From K189A clade bacterium (GTDB lineage Bacteria; Pseudomonadota; Gammaproteobacteria; Pseudomonadales; Azotimanducaceae): a DNA stretch of 64,000 bases. Positions within the stretch are counted from its first letter, which is position 1; each line of letters starts with the position of its first letter. The notes below the pieces were generated by a model. That model was not told the DNA's origin. It made no database searches and saw nothing but the letters and a program-made list of their open reading frames with translations. The stretch covers positions 1-64,000 of the forward strand of contig CACMHG010000004.1 of assembly GCA_902613475.1 (NCBI GenBank). Direction: 5' to 3'. Below are positions 43,137 through 52,285 of this stretch, piece after piece. The position numbers were made by a program, and so were the translations under genes.

Positions 43137-44096
43137 ATGTTCCTAAGACGTCTGCTAACACTGAGCAGCCTAGTCGTCATTTCGTTTTTGGCCATTGCCC
43201 TGTTGCCCCTGGTGGTCGCGACAACGCTACTGATGAGCATGACACCCAGATATCGAACTGCGCCTCAAGCAGTGGCCTTTATCTACGGGTTTTTGCTGCG
43301 CGAGTGGACGGGCCTAACGCTCTTTATCTGGGTTCTGGTGCGCTACCCAAGAAGTCGTCACATGGAGAAAAACCGCGCTATCCAATTTTGGTGGGCACAA
43401 AGTCTATTAAATTTGGGTAAACGCCTGTACCAATTGAACATCAAGGTCACCGGCACCGAAGCCTTACAGGGTAACTGCGCCTTAGTCTTGTCACGACATT
43501 CGAGCATGGGTGATACCGTGCTGCCGCTGCTGTTTTTTGGCAAGGCTCGCGGCGAAGGACTGCGCTACGTGCTAAAGCAGGAGCTGCGACTGCTACCTTG
43601 CTTGGACATTGGCGGTCATCGCCTGCCCAACGTTTTTGTCGATCGGTCGGGTGCTGACTCAGCCAAGGCCGTAGAGGAGGTCAGCAACCTGATCGCCACG
43701 GCAGGCAGCGATGAATCAGTGCTGATCTATCCTGAAGGCACGCGCTTTACCCAAAAAAAGCATGACGAACTGCGCGCTAAGCACCCAAAACTGGAGCCAC
43801 AACTGGATCGCTGGCCTAACCTTTTGCCGGTCCGCCTTGGCGGCGTACTGGGCATGATGACGGCGAACCCCGGCAAGGATTTAGTATTTTTGGCTCATGC
43901 CGGATTTGAAGGCTCAGCAGACATCCATGATCTACTCAATGGCAGCTGGCTAAATCAGCAGGTGCGCCTGCACTTTTGGCGAATTCCCTATGCCGATCTG
44001 CCGAAAGAAAACGTGCAGGAATTTCTGTTTCAAGAATGGGACAACATGCAGTCCAAAGTCTGCGAGCTGTTAGACGAGATTCGCTCTGCAGCCTAA
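43137..44096 (+). CDS. lysophospholipid/1-acylglycerol-3-phosphate acyltransferase
   Basis: PlsC-like membrane acyltransferase that moves an acyl chain to lysophosphatidate or a related acceptor. One or two hydrophobic segments lie at the N-terminus (LTLSSLVVISFLAIALLPLVVA, core SSLVVISFLAIALLPLVV). The HX4D motif is SRHSSMGDTVLP (His and Asp) and the acceptor motif is YPEGTRFTQKK. The ATG at 43137 has AAGG 9 bases upstream; another ATG lies three codons earlier. About 319 residues. It follows the MATE gene on the same strand. Confidence 0.87.
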   Translation: MFLRRLLTLSSLVVISFLAIALLPLVVATTLLMSMTPRYRTAPQAVAFIYGFLLREWTGLTLFIWVLVRYPRSRHMEKNRAIQFWWAQSLLNLGKRLYQLNIKVTGTEALQGNCALVLSRHSSMGDTVLPLLFFGKARGEGLRYVLKQELRLLPCLDIGGHRLPNVFVDRSGADSAKAVEEVSNLIATAGSDESVLIYPEGTRFTQKKHDELRAKHPKLEPQLDRWPNLLPVRLGGVLGMMTANPGKDLVFLAHAGFEGSADIHDLLNGSWLNQQVRLHFWRIPYADLPKENVQEFLFQEWDNMQSKVCELLDEIRSAA

Positions 44097-44141
44097 ACCG
44101 TCGTTTAAGGCAGCTATCGGGTAAGCCGCTGCGCAACGGTC

Positions 44142-46646
44142 TCAGGCAGAGAACTGCTCTTGGTAGGCGAGCAGCGCTGTCCTTACTTCCGACGACAGTG
44201 ACGACAAACGCGCAATCGCTTCTTCTTGGGGTAACAACTTTGCGCTACAGGACTCCTGCAACGCCTGATACAGATGCCCCATTTCATCAAAACCGTAGGT
44301 TCGGTAGGTGCCGCAGAGCGCATGTAGCTCCTTTGCGGCACGGTTTAGATCGTTGGTCGCCAGCGTAGACTGTAGTCGTTGATGTCGTGCGTCCGTTTCA
44401 TGCAGGAATACCTCAAGGGCTTCCTTCAGCGCCTCGTCTCCCATCAGCATGCGCATCTCTTCGACTTTGTCGCTCGGCGGCATGGACACCCCTTGGGTAT
44501 GCGCTCCGAGCCACATATCGACTCGGCTAACCAACGCTTCATAGTTGATCGGCTTCGTCATGAGGTCATTCATTCCCGCATCTCTGCAGGTCTTTTCATC
44601 CTCAGCAAAGGCCTTCGCGGTCAGCGCAATAATCGGCTGCTGAAACCCGTTGTTGCGAATCCATCGGGTGGCTTCGATACCATCCATCCCGGGCATCTGC
44701 ACATCCATCAAGATCAGTCCGTAACCGGTGCTACCTTGACCTTTTTTGTTCATCGCGGCACACGCTTCAATGCCATCATTGGCAACATCGACCTCATAAC
44801 CGCGACGCTCTAACATCGACCGGACCACCAACTGATTGGGTTTGCTGTCCTCTGCAACCAAGATTCTGCGGCCTTGGGCGTCAAACCCTGAGGTACTCGT
44901 ATGCCCCGGATCAGATTGCGGCTCGACCACCACCTGCATCGGCAGCGACAAAGTGAACTCGCTGCCAAACTTAGGCGTCGACTGCACAGTTAGCTCTCCA
45001 CCCATGAGATGTGTCAACTGCCGACAAATCGACAAGCCCAATCCTGTGCCAAGATATTTACGACGATCGGAATTATCGACCTGGACGAAGGCATCAAAGA
45101 TGCTGCCGAGCTGGGTTTGGCTCATACCGATACCCGTGTCACGCACCTTGATGCGGTAGCTTGGTGTAGATTGAGACGCCGAATCAGCCAGCAGAGTGAT
45201 CTCGATCTCACCATGATCGGTAAATTTAATGGCATTGCTCAGCAGGTTCGTGAGCACCTGCACCACTTTCTGGGAATCGCCAAGTACCCATAAGTGGTCC
45301 AGTCCATTCAGTTCGGCACGCAGCTTAACGTCCGGGTCGGCAGAGCGAGATTGATAAAGCTCCATGACTTCCTCAATGACTCCCGCTGGACGAAATGGAC
45401 TGGCATCACAGGACATTTCACCTGCCTCAATCCTCGAGTAATCCAGCAGGCTAGTCAGCAGGCGCATCAAACGCCCACCAGAATTCTCTGCAGTAGTGAG
45501 CAGCGACAGCTGCTGAACATCTTTTGCATCGGCTTTGACCAAATTCAGAATTCCCAAAAGCGCATTTAGCGGGGTGCGAATTTCGTGGCTCATTGTGGCC
45601 AAGAACCGGTCCTTGCTTTGGTTAGCCTGATCCGATTCTTCCTGGGCTTCGCGCATGTCTCGCTCAAGAGACCGCCATTTGCGCAAATCACGTATCTCCG
45701 CGCCGAAGTACGTGCCATGCCGTGTTTCAAGTGCGTTGACGGTTAGCTCGACCGGCAGCTCATAACCGCTCTTATGGAGCGCCTCAAGCTCTACACGCCG
45801 ACTGATAACATTGCCTTCACCGCTGGCAAGAAAATGCGCAAATGCCGTGTTGTGGGCCTGGCGCAAACGCTTAGGAATAATATGCTCAGACATATTCGCA
45901 CCGATCATCTCAGCGCGCGTAAAACCCAGTAATTCTTCAGCTGCCGGGTTGAAGTCGACCACGGCACCCTCGCTATCGATAACAATCTTTGCGCTAAGGC
46001 TGCTTTCCATCAGCAAACCATAAAACTCAAGTGGTGTGGGTTGGACGCCTTGACCTTGGTCTTGGTCTTGGTCTTGGTCTTGGATCAGAGGCTTCAGGTT
46101 CAGCAGCAGAGCGCCGTCGGGTCTGGATGCCGGAATGAACTTCCCAATCATGGTCACGGCAATGCCGCAAATCACCCATTGAAGCCGAAACTCCTGGGCA
46201 GCGAGCGCTGCCAGACCCTGACCCGACAACCTCCCTACCCCTGCAGATACGCTGCGCAGCTGCCGATCCATTGCCGACCAGCCCACTTGACCATCGCCTA
46301 CCTGATCGAGAGACATACCCACGACGCAGCGGTCTCCCAACCACTGACGGGCGCGCTCATTCACCGTGTGGATTTTCATTTCTTGGTCGAGTATCAGATA
46401 CCCCTCTTGCTGTCCCTGGGGTTGGTCAATAAACCACTGTGCCTCACTCGTATGCCTGAGGTAGTCAGCACGGCGGGCGAGGGCCGCCACCACCAAGATC
46501 AAAACACCTAAAAGTATTAGACCGATGCCAAACGGTTTCAGGAGAGGGCCAGAATCAGCAGCAGCACTCGTCAACAATCCGGCACCTAATCCCGCACAAC
46601 CGATCGCAAACGAAAAAGCATGCTTGCTTCGCAACAGTTTATTCAC
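44142..46646 (-). CDS. hybrid sensor histidine kinase with receiver and Hpt
   Basis: Membrane-bound hybrid kinase of about 834 residues. In order: two hydrophobic helices (about residues 12-55), a PAS-like domain, a linker with a Gln/Asp tandem repeat, a second PAS (about 235-330), HisKA with the phospho-acceptor His in ATMSHEIRTPLN (about 385), the HATPase domain with N-box LTNLLSNAIKF and G-boxes DTGIGMS/GTGLGLSI, a receiver (ILVAEDSKPNQLVV, phosphorylated Asp in LILMDVQMPGMDG, Lys in MTKPI) and a C-terminal Hpt (KELHALCGTYRTYGF). The GTG at 46646 is used; it overlaps the end of the upstream signalling gene by 8 bp. All catalytic parts look intact. Confidence 0.87.
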   Translation of the reverse strand: MNKLLRSKHAFSFAIGCAGLGAGLLTSAAADSGPLLKPFGIGLILLGVLILVVAALARRADYLRHTSEAQWFIDQPQGQQEGYLILDQEMKIHTVNERARQWLGDRCVVGMSLDQVGDGQVGWSAMDRQLRSVSAGVGRLSGQGLAALAAQEFRLQWVICGIAVTMIGKFIPASRPDGALLLNLKPLIQDQDQDQDQGQGVQPTPLEFYGLLMESSLSAKIVIDSEGAVVDFNPAAEELLGFTRAEMIGANMSEHIIPKRLRQAHNTAFAHFLASGEGNVISRRVELEALHKSGYELPVELTVNALETRHGTYFGAEIRDLRKWRSLERDMREAQEESDQANQSKDRFLATMSHEIRTPLNALLGILNLVKADAKDVQQLSLLTTAENSGGRLMRLLTSLLDYSRIEAGEMSCDASPFRPAGVIEEVMELYQSRSADPDVKLRAELNGLDHLWVLGDSQKVVQVLTNLLSNAIKFTDHGEIEITLLADSASQSTPSYRIKVRDTGIGMSQTQLGSIFDAFVQVDNSDRRKYLGTGLGLSICRQLTHLMGGELTVQSTPKFGSEFTLSLPMQVVVEPQSDPGHTSTSGFDAQGRRILVAEDSKPNQLVVRSMLERRGYEVDVANDGIEACAAMNKKGQGSTGYGLILMDVQMPGMDGIEATRWIRNNGFQQPIIALTAKAFAEDEKTCRDAGMNDLMTKPINYEALVSRVDMWLGAHTQGVSMPPSDKVEEMRMLMGDEALKEALEVFLHETDARHQRLQSTLATNDLNRAAKELHALCGTYRTYGFDEMGHLYQALQESCSAKLLPQEEAIARLSSLSSEVRTALLAYQEQFSA
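46050..46085. repeat. hexanucleotide tandem repeat inside the kinase gene
   Basis: Four exact TTGGTC units (46056-46079) flanked by one variant on each side (TTGACC, TTGGAT). On the coding strand this gives an alternating Asp-Gln linker between the two PAS domains. As the unit is six bases, copy-number changes keep the frame and would only change linker length. Confidence 0.75.
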
Positions 46647-48300
46647 GGCCTTTTGCACCACCCTCAAGGCCTTTATGGTCAAGACGCTTCTGTAGGTGGG
46701 TTTTGTCGTCCGCAGCCTGAGACTGCAGTCTCTGCAAACCAGACAGAAACGCATTTGATGTCTTGAATACTAACCCAGGCATTTGATCCCCAGAGCTATC
46801 AATGGCGATATCGCTGAGTGAAAGCTGGACTTCGGACAACTGCTTTGCGTACTGCGCCAGGCGCTCAAAACCGAATCGTTCTGCGCTGTAGCGCATCATA
46901 TGAAGGTTATGCTGCACCTCGTCGGCTTGGTTGCCATGGGGGTTACCAATAACCAATAATCGCTCGTCAAGCTCCAGCAGAAATTGCCTAAGCAATCGCT
47001 CAAGCGACAACTCGTCAACCAAGCTCCGCAGTTCTTCAAGCACCACAGCATTCACCTCCGGTGCCAAGGCCTCTAAGCTGTTCAGCCCCAATGTACGGGA
47101 CAAACAATTCTCCAAGGATTGCTTGGTCATGGGTTTACCAAGAAAGTCGTTGAATCCAGCCTCAAGACAGGCTTGCCGCTCTTGTTCGGCGCTGTGGCCT
47201 GTCAAAGCAATCAGCTGCAGGCTGACAGAAATCGACGGCACCTCTCGAATTGCCTTCGCCGCGCTCAAACCATCCATCTGGGGCATTTCCAGATCCATGA
47301 TGACGGCATCAAACGGACCCGCAGGATCTGTGCGCAGCCGAACCAGGGCCTCCACCCCGTTCGCGGCTTCAATCACGCGGTGGCCCAGACTTTCCAGCAG
47401 CGCTCGCGTGACGAGGCGACTGGCCTGGGAATCATCCACAACCAGCAGCGTTTTCGCTGACCAAGGTGTGTCGGTGTCGAACGCGCTGTCGGTCGTCGTG
47501 ACCAACTCGGCCTTGCCATTGCTGCCATCATCGCCAGCACTGTTGGGAACAGACTTATCGAGGAGGCTGGGTGCGTGTGTTGGTAAGTCAAGTGTCCAGA
47601 CCAACCCCCGCTCTGAGTCTGAATCCAAGTGGCATTGGCCACCCATCGCATCGGCGATGGCATTGGATAGACTGAGACCCAGCCAAAGGGTCGGATCCTC
47701 GAACATCGTTGGCGTCGAAGCATCACTAGACCAAGGTTCAAGACTACTCAACAGATCCAAATCAGCGGCGCTCACATAGGCGCCATAATTGGCAATCACG
47801 CACTCAAGAGCCCCAGACCTCAAGCTGATGTCGATCGAAACCTCAGCTTTCTGCGTTGTTTCCCACGCAAAACGTAAGATGTAAATCAGCAGTTGAGTCA
47901 GATTCTGCACATCGACAAAAAGATGTCGAAAGCTGGAACAATCAGCAGGGATACAGTTCACGCGTAGGTTCACGGGTGTGCCAGGACGCTGTGCGTTGAG
48001 CCTATGAGTCAGTTGCTCCAGTAAACGCGCCAGGTCAACGTACTCTGGTCGGGGTCTGAGATCTCCTCGAGTCAGCGCATCGAGGTGAGATACGATGCTC
48101 AGCATGTTGGTGAACTCATCAACCCGCTTCTGTGCATTTGTGACGAGTTCAAATCGACGCTCAGTTGAAGAGTCCTTGGACGACATGGCTTCAAGGTCGT
48201 GGGCGACCAGATGTAGTGTTCCCTGCAGCTCGCCCAAGGATGAGCGTATAGCCGGAGAAAGTGACTGCAGAAGCTGTGATAGCAGCGGTCGATCAGCCAT
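46639..48300 (-). CDS. hybrid signalling protein with degenerate histidine kinase (pseudokinase)
   Basis: Soluble protein of about 553 residues from ATG at 48300. The DHp-like helix reads SPAIRSSLGELQG where an active kinase has SHExRTPL, so the phospho-acceptor His is Pro. The ATPase region lacks the N-box Asn (LLIYILRFAWETT) and the G1 DxGxG (NYGAY), keeping only a G2-like LWLGLSLSNAIADAMGG. A receiver follows intact (TLLVVDDSQASRL, Asp in AVIMDLEMPQMDG, Lys in LGKPMT). The C-terminal 100 residues resemble a diverged Hpt (QHNLHMMRYSAERFGF). It directly precedes and overlaps the active hybrid kinase gene. Confidence 0.75.
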   Translation of the reverse strand: MADRPLLSQLLQSLSPAIRSSLGELQGTLHLVAHDLEAMSSKDSSTERRFELVTNAQKRVDEFTNMLSIVSHLDALTRGDLRPRPEYVDLARLLEQLTHRLNAQRPGTPVNLRVNCIPADCSSFRHLFVDVQNLTQLLIYILRFAWETTQKAEVSIDISLRSGALECVIANYGAYVSAADLDLLSSLEPWSSDASTPTMFEDPTLWLGLSLSNAIADAMGGQCHLDSDSERGLVWTLDLPTHAPSLLDKSVPNSAGDDGSNGKAELVTTTDSAFDTDTPWSAKTLLVVDDSQASRLVTRALLESLGHRVIEAANGVEALVRLRTDPAGPFDAVIMDLEMPQMDGLSAAKAIREVPSISVSLQLIALTGHSAEQERQACLEAGFNDFLGKPMTKQSLENCLSRTLGLNSLEALAPEVNAVVLEELRSLVDELSLERLLRQFLLELDERLLVIGNPHGNQADEVQHNLHMMRYSAERFGFERLAQYAKQLSEVQLSLSDIAIDSSGDQMPGLVFKTSNAFLSGLQRLQSQAADDKTHLQKRLDHKGLEGGAKGRE

Positions 48301-48648
48301 GGTCACCACCACACGATACGGCGCGCTGTAAACCAAAAGGGCACGGATAAGCCTGACGAGCGAACGTCGACCAAACCAATCTGCGCACCGTTTGCCCAAC
48401 CATCGCCATCTGTACCTGATCCTGAATCTTAAGGATCACAAGATCAGGGGTTTTGCCGACAATCTGTAGGTTAATTAGCTCAAGCGGTAGTTTTTACAGG
48501 ATGACCGGTGGATCTGGATCTTCTTCGACTCACTGCTGGCTTTCAACCAAGCCACAGAGTCTGGGCCCTTGGCAAACAGCAGCGAAGAAAACCAGTCCCG
48601 CCACCGATATCAGCAGGCACAACAGCCCTTACTTTCTCTGAACTACTG
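48301..48648. other. intergenic region without a recognised gene
   Basis: 348 bp between two minus-strand genes. An inverted repeat CCTGATC (48415-48421)/GATCAGG (48442-48448) with a 20-base centre is the only structure noticed. The reading frame of the pseudokinase stays open to 48399 but without a good ribosome binding site. It should hold the promoter of the signalling gene pair. Confidence 0.4.
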
Positions 48649-49509
48649 TTAACCAGAAACGTCCAAATAGTAGCCGCCTATCTCGAGATGCTTAATATGT
48701 CCGGCGGTGGGTGTGGCGAAGTGTGTACCGATGATCAATATGTCTTGATCGACATACCGCTGCAGTAGCGTTTCGCGCGTCTGCAAACCTTGCGCCTGAT
48801 CGACATCTGCCGAGGAACACCAATCTGGGCGGGTCATCTGCACGGGATGATGAATGCAGTCACCGGTAATCAGTGCCTCTGCGCCGCCGGATCGAATATG
48901 CACGCTGACATGCCCCGGCGTATGACCCGGAGTGGGTTCCAAACAAACCTCGGGGCAGACCCGATGATCCATATCCACCAGGTCAACGAGTCCGGCCTCC
49001 ACCACGGGACGAACTGAATCCGCCAGGACGGGTCCGTAGACTGTTTCATCATCGTTCGCGTCCCAGTGTTCCCATTCGGTTCGGGCAAATAGGTATCGCG
49101 CGTTGGGAAACGTCGGCACCCATTGACCGTCAACCAACATGGTATTCCAACCCACGTGATCTACATGCAAGTGCGTGCATAGTACGGTGTCGATGGTGTC
49201 AGGTGCATACCCCGCGGCCTCTAAGTCCTGCAAGAAATGGGTTTGCAGATGTGACCAGTTCGGTACGTTGCGCTCTTTGTCATTACCAATACAGGTATCG
49301 ACCAAAATACGGTGTTCGCCGGTATCTACCACCAGGGCATGAACACTCATCAACAGATTGCCTTGCTCGTCCATAAAGTGAGGCTGCATCCAGCCATAGG
49401 GTAGGCAGGCGTCTCGCGTCGCATCTGGCAGGATAAACCGAGAGCCACCAAGGCTCTCAATCTCCACCACCCGAGTTATCTTTACGTCACCAATTTGCCA
49501 CTGGTTCAT
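48649..49509 (-). CDS. MBL fold metallo-hydrolase
   Basis: Metallo-beta-lactamase-fold hydrolase of 286 residues. The dinuclear metal motif is THLHVDHVGWN (about residues 118-128), followed by a histidine in PGHTPGHVSVH and the bridging Asp in ITGDCIHHP. The form is like that of lactonases and other esterolytic MBL proteins; quorum-signal cleavage is possible but not shown. It starts with ATG at 49509 and is divergent from the acyl-CoA synthetase gene. No signal peptide, so cytoplasmic. Confidence 0.88.
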   Translation of the reverse strand: MNQWQIGDVKITRVVEIESLGGSRFILPDATRDACLPYGWMQPHFMDEQGNLLMSVHALVVDTGEHRILVDTCIGNDKERNVPNWSHLQTHFLQDLEAAGYAPDTIDTVLCTHLHVDHVGWNTMLVDGQWVPTFPNARYLFARTEWEHWDANDDETVYGPVLADSVRPVVEAGLVDLVDMDHRVCPEVCLEPTPGHTPGHVSVHIRSGGAEALITGDCIHHPVQMTRPDWCSSADVDQAQGLQTRETLLQRYVDQDILIIGTHFATPTAGHIKHLEIGGYYLDVSG

Positions 49510-49611
49510 TTTCTTCCCCTTATCTGTTTCCCAGAGCTTTTCTAGGGCTTTCCGCGAGCGAACGCAAGGTCTAAGCTCGTCCAGGTTTTATAGGAGTAGA
49601 GGATTGTTCTA

Positions 49612-51426
49612 ATGTCGTTGCTGAAGGATATCGCCACGCTCGGCCAGCTACCCGCCCTGCTGAGGCTCAAGAAGGGTATGACGCCGCGTCCTGAGGACGT
49701 TAAAGATTGTTTTGGCGCCCGCGTGGAGGCGAATGCGGCTAATTTGGGCACCCAGAGCGCCATCGTTTGCGAGGGCAAAGAACTTAACTGGATCGAGTTC
49801 AACGGGCTGTCCAATCAGTACGCAAACGCCTTCAAAGCCCAAGGCTTGGACCGCGGCGACACCGTCTGCATCATGATGGAAAACCGGATTGAGTTTCTTG
49901 CTCTGCTGATCGGACTGAACAAACTCGGCGTAACCGCAGGCCTGCTAAATACCAATCTAACGGGCCGCTCTTTAAAGCACTGTATTAGCGTGATCGAGGC
50001 TAAGAAGTGCATTTTTGGCGCAGAGGTAATTGCCGCTGTTGCCGAGGTCCAGGGTGAGCTTGAACTCGCGACCGGCACAGATTTTTTGTTCGTTAGCGAC
50101 GCTAGCTGCGACGATGTGAGCTGTCCTGAATGGGCCCTTGACCTAGACACACTGCAGCAGGCTGCCGAGGCCGTGAATCCGCCGGAAACCGGTGACAACA
50201 CGATTGGCCAAACAGCCCTTTACATCTATACCTCAGGCACCACGGGCTTACCCAAGGCAGCGGTTATGTCGAATCGTCGGTACCTGATCAGCGCAGATAT
50301 GTCGGGGACCGCTGGCTTAAAGACCAAGCCAGGGAATCGCATTTATCTATGCCTACCGCTTTATCACGCTACCGGATTACTGCTGGGCGTAGGCTCTAGC
50401 CTAACTACTGGCGCGGGCATGTTTGTGCGGCGCAAATTCTCGGCCAGCGCCTTTCGCAGCGACATACGCGACAACAACTGCACGCACATGGTCTACATCG
50501 GCGAGCTATGTCGATATCTGACCAATATCCCAGGAGAAACCGGTGACGCTCAGATACCCCTGCATTCAATCATGGGCAACGGTATGCGCCCAGACATCTG
50601 GATGGGCTTCAAACAGCGCTATGGCATTCAGCGGATTTGCGAGATTTATGGTGCATCTGAGGGCAATGTGGCCTTCGCCAACCTGATGAATAAGGATCTC
50701 ACCGTTGGCATGACGTCTGCGGAGGTAGTCCTTGTCCAGTACGATGTTGACCAAGATGAAATCATCCGCGATAACCAGGGTCGCTGCATCGAAGTGCGTA
50801 AGGGGGATGCGGGACTATTGCTGGGCAAAATCACCCCTGACACCGTATTTGAGGGCTATACAGATCCTCAGGCCACCGAAGGCAAAATTTTGCGCAACGC
50901 GTTGAGCGATGGCGACGCATGGTTCAATACTGGTGATCTAATGCGAGTGGTAGATGTCGGCTTCACCCTTGGCTATGACCACTATCAATTCGTCGATCGC
51001 GTTGGCGATACCTTCCGCTGGAAGTCAGAAAACGTATCCACCAATGAGGTGGGCGAAATCATAAATGGCTTTGACCAGGTGAAGTTCTGCAACGTCTACG
51101 GTGTGGAGATCCCTGGCGCCGATGGCCGTGCCGGCATGGCATCCATTACGCTGAACGACAATGTAACGTCACTGGACTTAGAGGAATTTTCGAGCTTCGT
51201 GCGGGACGCTCTGCCCAGCTATGCCGTACCCGTTTTTTTACGCATTGATGCGGATATTGACGTTACCGGCACGTTTAAGATGCTCAAGGGCGACCTTCGC
51301 AAACAGGGCTATGACATCGAGCAGATAGACGGTGCAGTTTATGTGATGAAGAACGGCGAGACAGTCTATACGACGCTAGAAGCTGACTATGTCGAGGCCC
51401 TAGACGCCGCAAATGCAGGCTTCTGA
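49612..51426 (+). CDS. long-chain acyl-CoA synthetase (FATP/FadD6 type)
   Basis: Adenylate-forming enzyme of 604 residues that activates fatty acids or sterol-derived acids to CoA thioesters. The AMP motif is YIYTSGTTGLPKAAVMSNRRY (core TSGTTGLPKAAVMS) near residue 205, EIYGASEGN at about 345, and the adenylate-binding WFNTGDLMRVVDVGF and VGDTFRWKSENVSTNEV (core DTFRWKSENVSTNEVG) at about 440-475 are typical for very-long-chain/FATP synthetases. It overlaps the HAD phosphatase gene by 14 bp. A likely partner of the beta-oxidation genes elsewhere in the window. Confidence 0.9.
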   Translation: MSLLKDIATLGQLPALLRLKKGMTPRPEDVKDCFGARVEANAANLGTQSAIVCEGKELNWIEFNGLSNQYANAFKAQGLDRGDTVCIMMENRIEFLALLIGLNKLGVTAGLLNTNLTGRSLKHCISVIEAKKCIFGAEVIAAVAEVQGELELATGTDFLFVSDASCDDVSCPEWALDLDTLQQAAEAVNPPETGDNTIGQTALYIYTSGTTGLPKAAVMSNRRYLISADMSGTAGLKTKPGNRIYLCLPLYHATGLLLGVGSSLTTGAGMFVRRKFSASAFRSDIRDNNCTHMVYIGELCRYLTNIPGETGDAQIPLHSIMGNGMRPDIWMGFKQRYGIQRICEIYGASEGNVAFANLMNKDLTVGMTSAEVVLVQYDVDQDEIIRDNQGRCIEVRKGDAGLLLGKITPDTVFEGYTDPQATEGKILRNALSDGDAWFNTGDLMRVVDVGFTLGYDHYQFVDRVGDTFRWKSENVSTNEVGEIINGFDQVKFCNVYGVEIPGADGRAGMASITLNDNVTSLDLEEFSSFVRDALPSYAVPVFLRIDADIDVTGTFKMLKGDLRKQGYDIEQIDGAVYVMKNGETVYTTLEADYVEALDAANAGF

Positions 51427-52027
51427 CAACGCCGCCAGGGTTCTATTGCTGGACCTCGGTGGTGTTGTATTGGGCATTAACTTTCGCCGGGTGTTTCGGT
51501 ACTGGGCCAATGCTGCAGGCGTTGACGAGTCGGTTTTTTACGACAATTGGAAGCTCGACGATGCCTATAAGGCCCAAGAAACCGGTGAGCTGGATTTCGC
51601 CGGTTATACCGAGCATTTGAGCCGCTCTCTCAATGTCGTTATGAGCGACGAGCAGTGGCGGGAAGGCTGGAACGCTTTATGGACGCAGCCGTATAAAGAG
51701 GTAAACGCTCTGTTTCCAAGTCTTAAGAAGCGATTCCAGCTGTGCGCCTTCAGCAACACCAATGCCGTACATGCCGAGAGTTTTCTAAACCTGTACCCGG
51801 ATGTATTTGCGCACTTCGATCAACTCTTTTTATCCCATGAAGTTGGATGCCGAAAGCCTGCACCGGAATCATTTCTGCGAATCTGCAGCATGCTACAGTG
51901 CCAACCCAATCAGGTGACGTTTTTGGATGACAGCCAGGAAAATATCGAGGGGGCAAAGTCAGCTGGCTTTACCGCCTACCTAACTCGCAGCGAGAGCGAA
52001 GTCGTCCAGGTCCTCAGATCTTTATAA
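51413..52027 (+). CDS. HAD family hydrolase (YihX-like)
   Basis: HAD-IA phosphatase-like protein of 204 residues. Motif I is LLLDLGGVVLG (the DxxG form of the YihX/epoxide-hydrolase N-domain type), motif II CAFSNTNAVH, motif III Lys in GCRKPAPESF and motif IV FLDDSQENIEGA. The second motif I residue, usually Asp, is Gly, as in that subgroup. Similar proteins act on sugar phosphates. Its ATG lies inside the end of the acyl-CoA synthetase gene (14-bp overlap), so the two are cotranscribed. Confidence 0.85.
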   Translation: MQASDNAARVLLLDLGGVVLGINFRRVFRYWANAAGVDESVFYDNWKLDDAYKAQETGELDFAGYTEHLSRSLNVVMSDEQWREGWNALWTQPYKEVNALFPSLKKRFQLCAFSNTNAVHAESFLNLYPDVFAHFDQLFLSHEVGCRKPAPESFLRICSMLQCQPNQVTFLDDSQENIEGAKSAGFTAYLTRSESEVVQVLRSL

Positions 52028-52033
52028 GCCCCT

Positions 52034-52285
52034 CTAGCCGCTGTCGCGCTCTAGCACCCTAATAGTGGCAAGCGCTTCGTCTCGAGAATTCCCGCAAATT
52101 GAGGGTTCTGCCTCAAAACTGGCGCAGAAGCGGGGCCTCTCAGGAGAGGCAAAAATCCGGCAGGCCATATCCTCGCTTAAGTGTAAGCAGGCCACGCCGG
52201 CTGGTTTACCCTCGGGCATACCCGGCATTGGCGAGCGGATACTGGGCGCTATGCAGCAGGCCCCGCATCCGGGGCGACAATTCAC
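52034..52285 (-). CDS. YkgJ family cysteine-cluster protein
   Basis: 83-residue protein with eight cysteines, seven of them in a pattern for metal binding: CRPGCGACC at the N-terminus, then ACLHL, ACRIF, RFCASF and ICG. It belongs to the YkgJ/UPF0153 group, proposed to be Zn- or Fe-S-binding; function unknown. It starts with GTG at 52285 and its GTGA overlaps the stop of the LLM gene upstream, so it is translationally coupled to it. The convergent HAD gene ends 6 bp away. Confidence 0.82.
   Translation of the reverse strand: MNCRPGCGACCIAPSIRSPMPGMPEGKPAGVACLHLSEDMACRIFASPERPRFCASFEAEPSICGNSRDEALATIRVLERDSG

Noticed and set aside
46931-47779. 282-codon plus-strand frame opposite the pseudokinase gene
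   Set aside because: Ser-rich antisense of a gene with a clear receiver domain; no start signal or family motif.
48415-48448. Inverted repeat upstream of the signalling genes considered as a lux-type box
   Set aside because: Arms CCTGATC/GATCAGG are 20 bases apart, which does not fit the compact 20-bp lux box, and no LuxR/LuxI gene is present.
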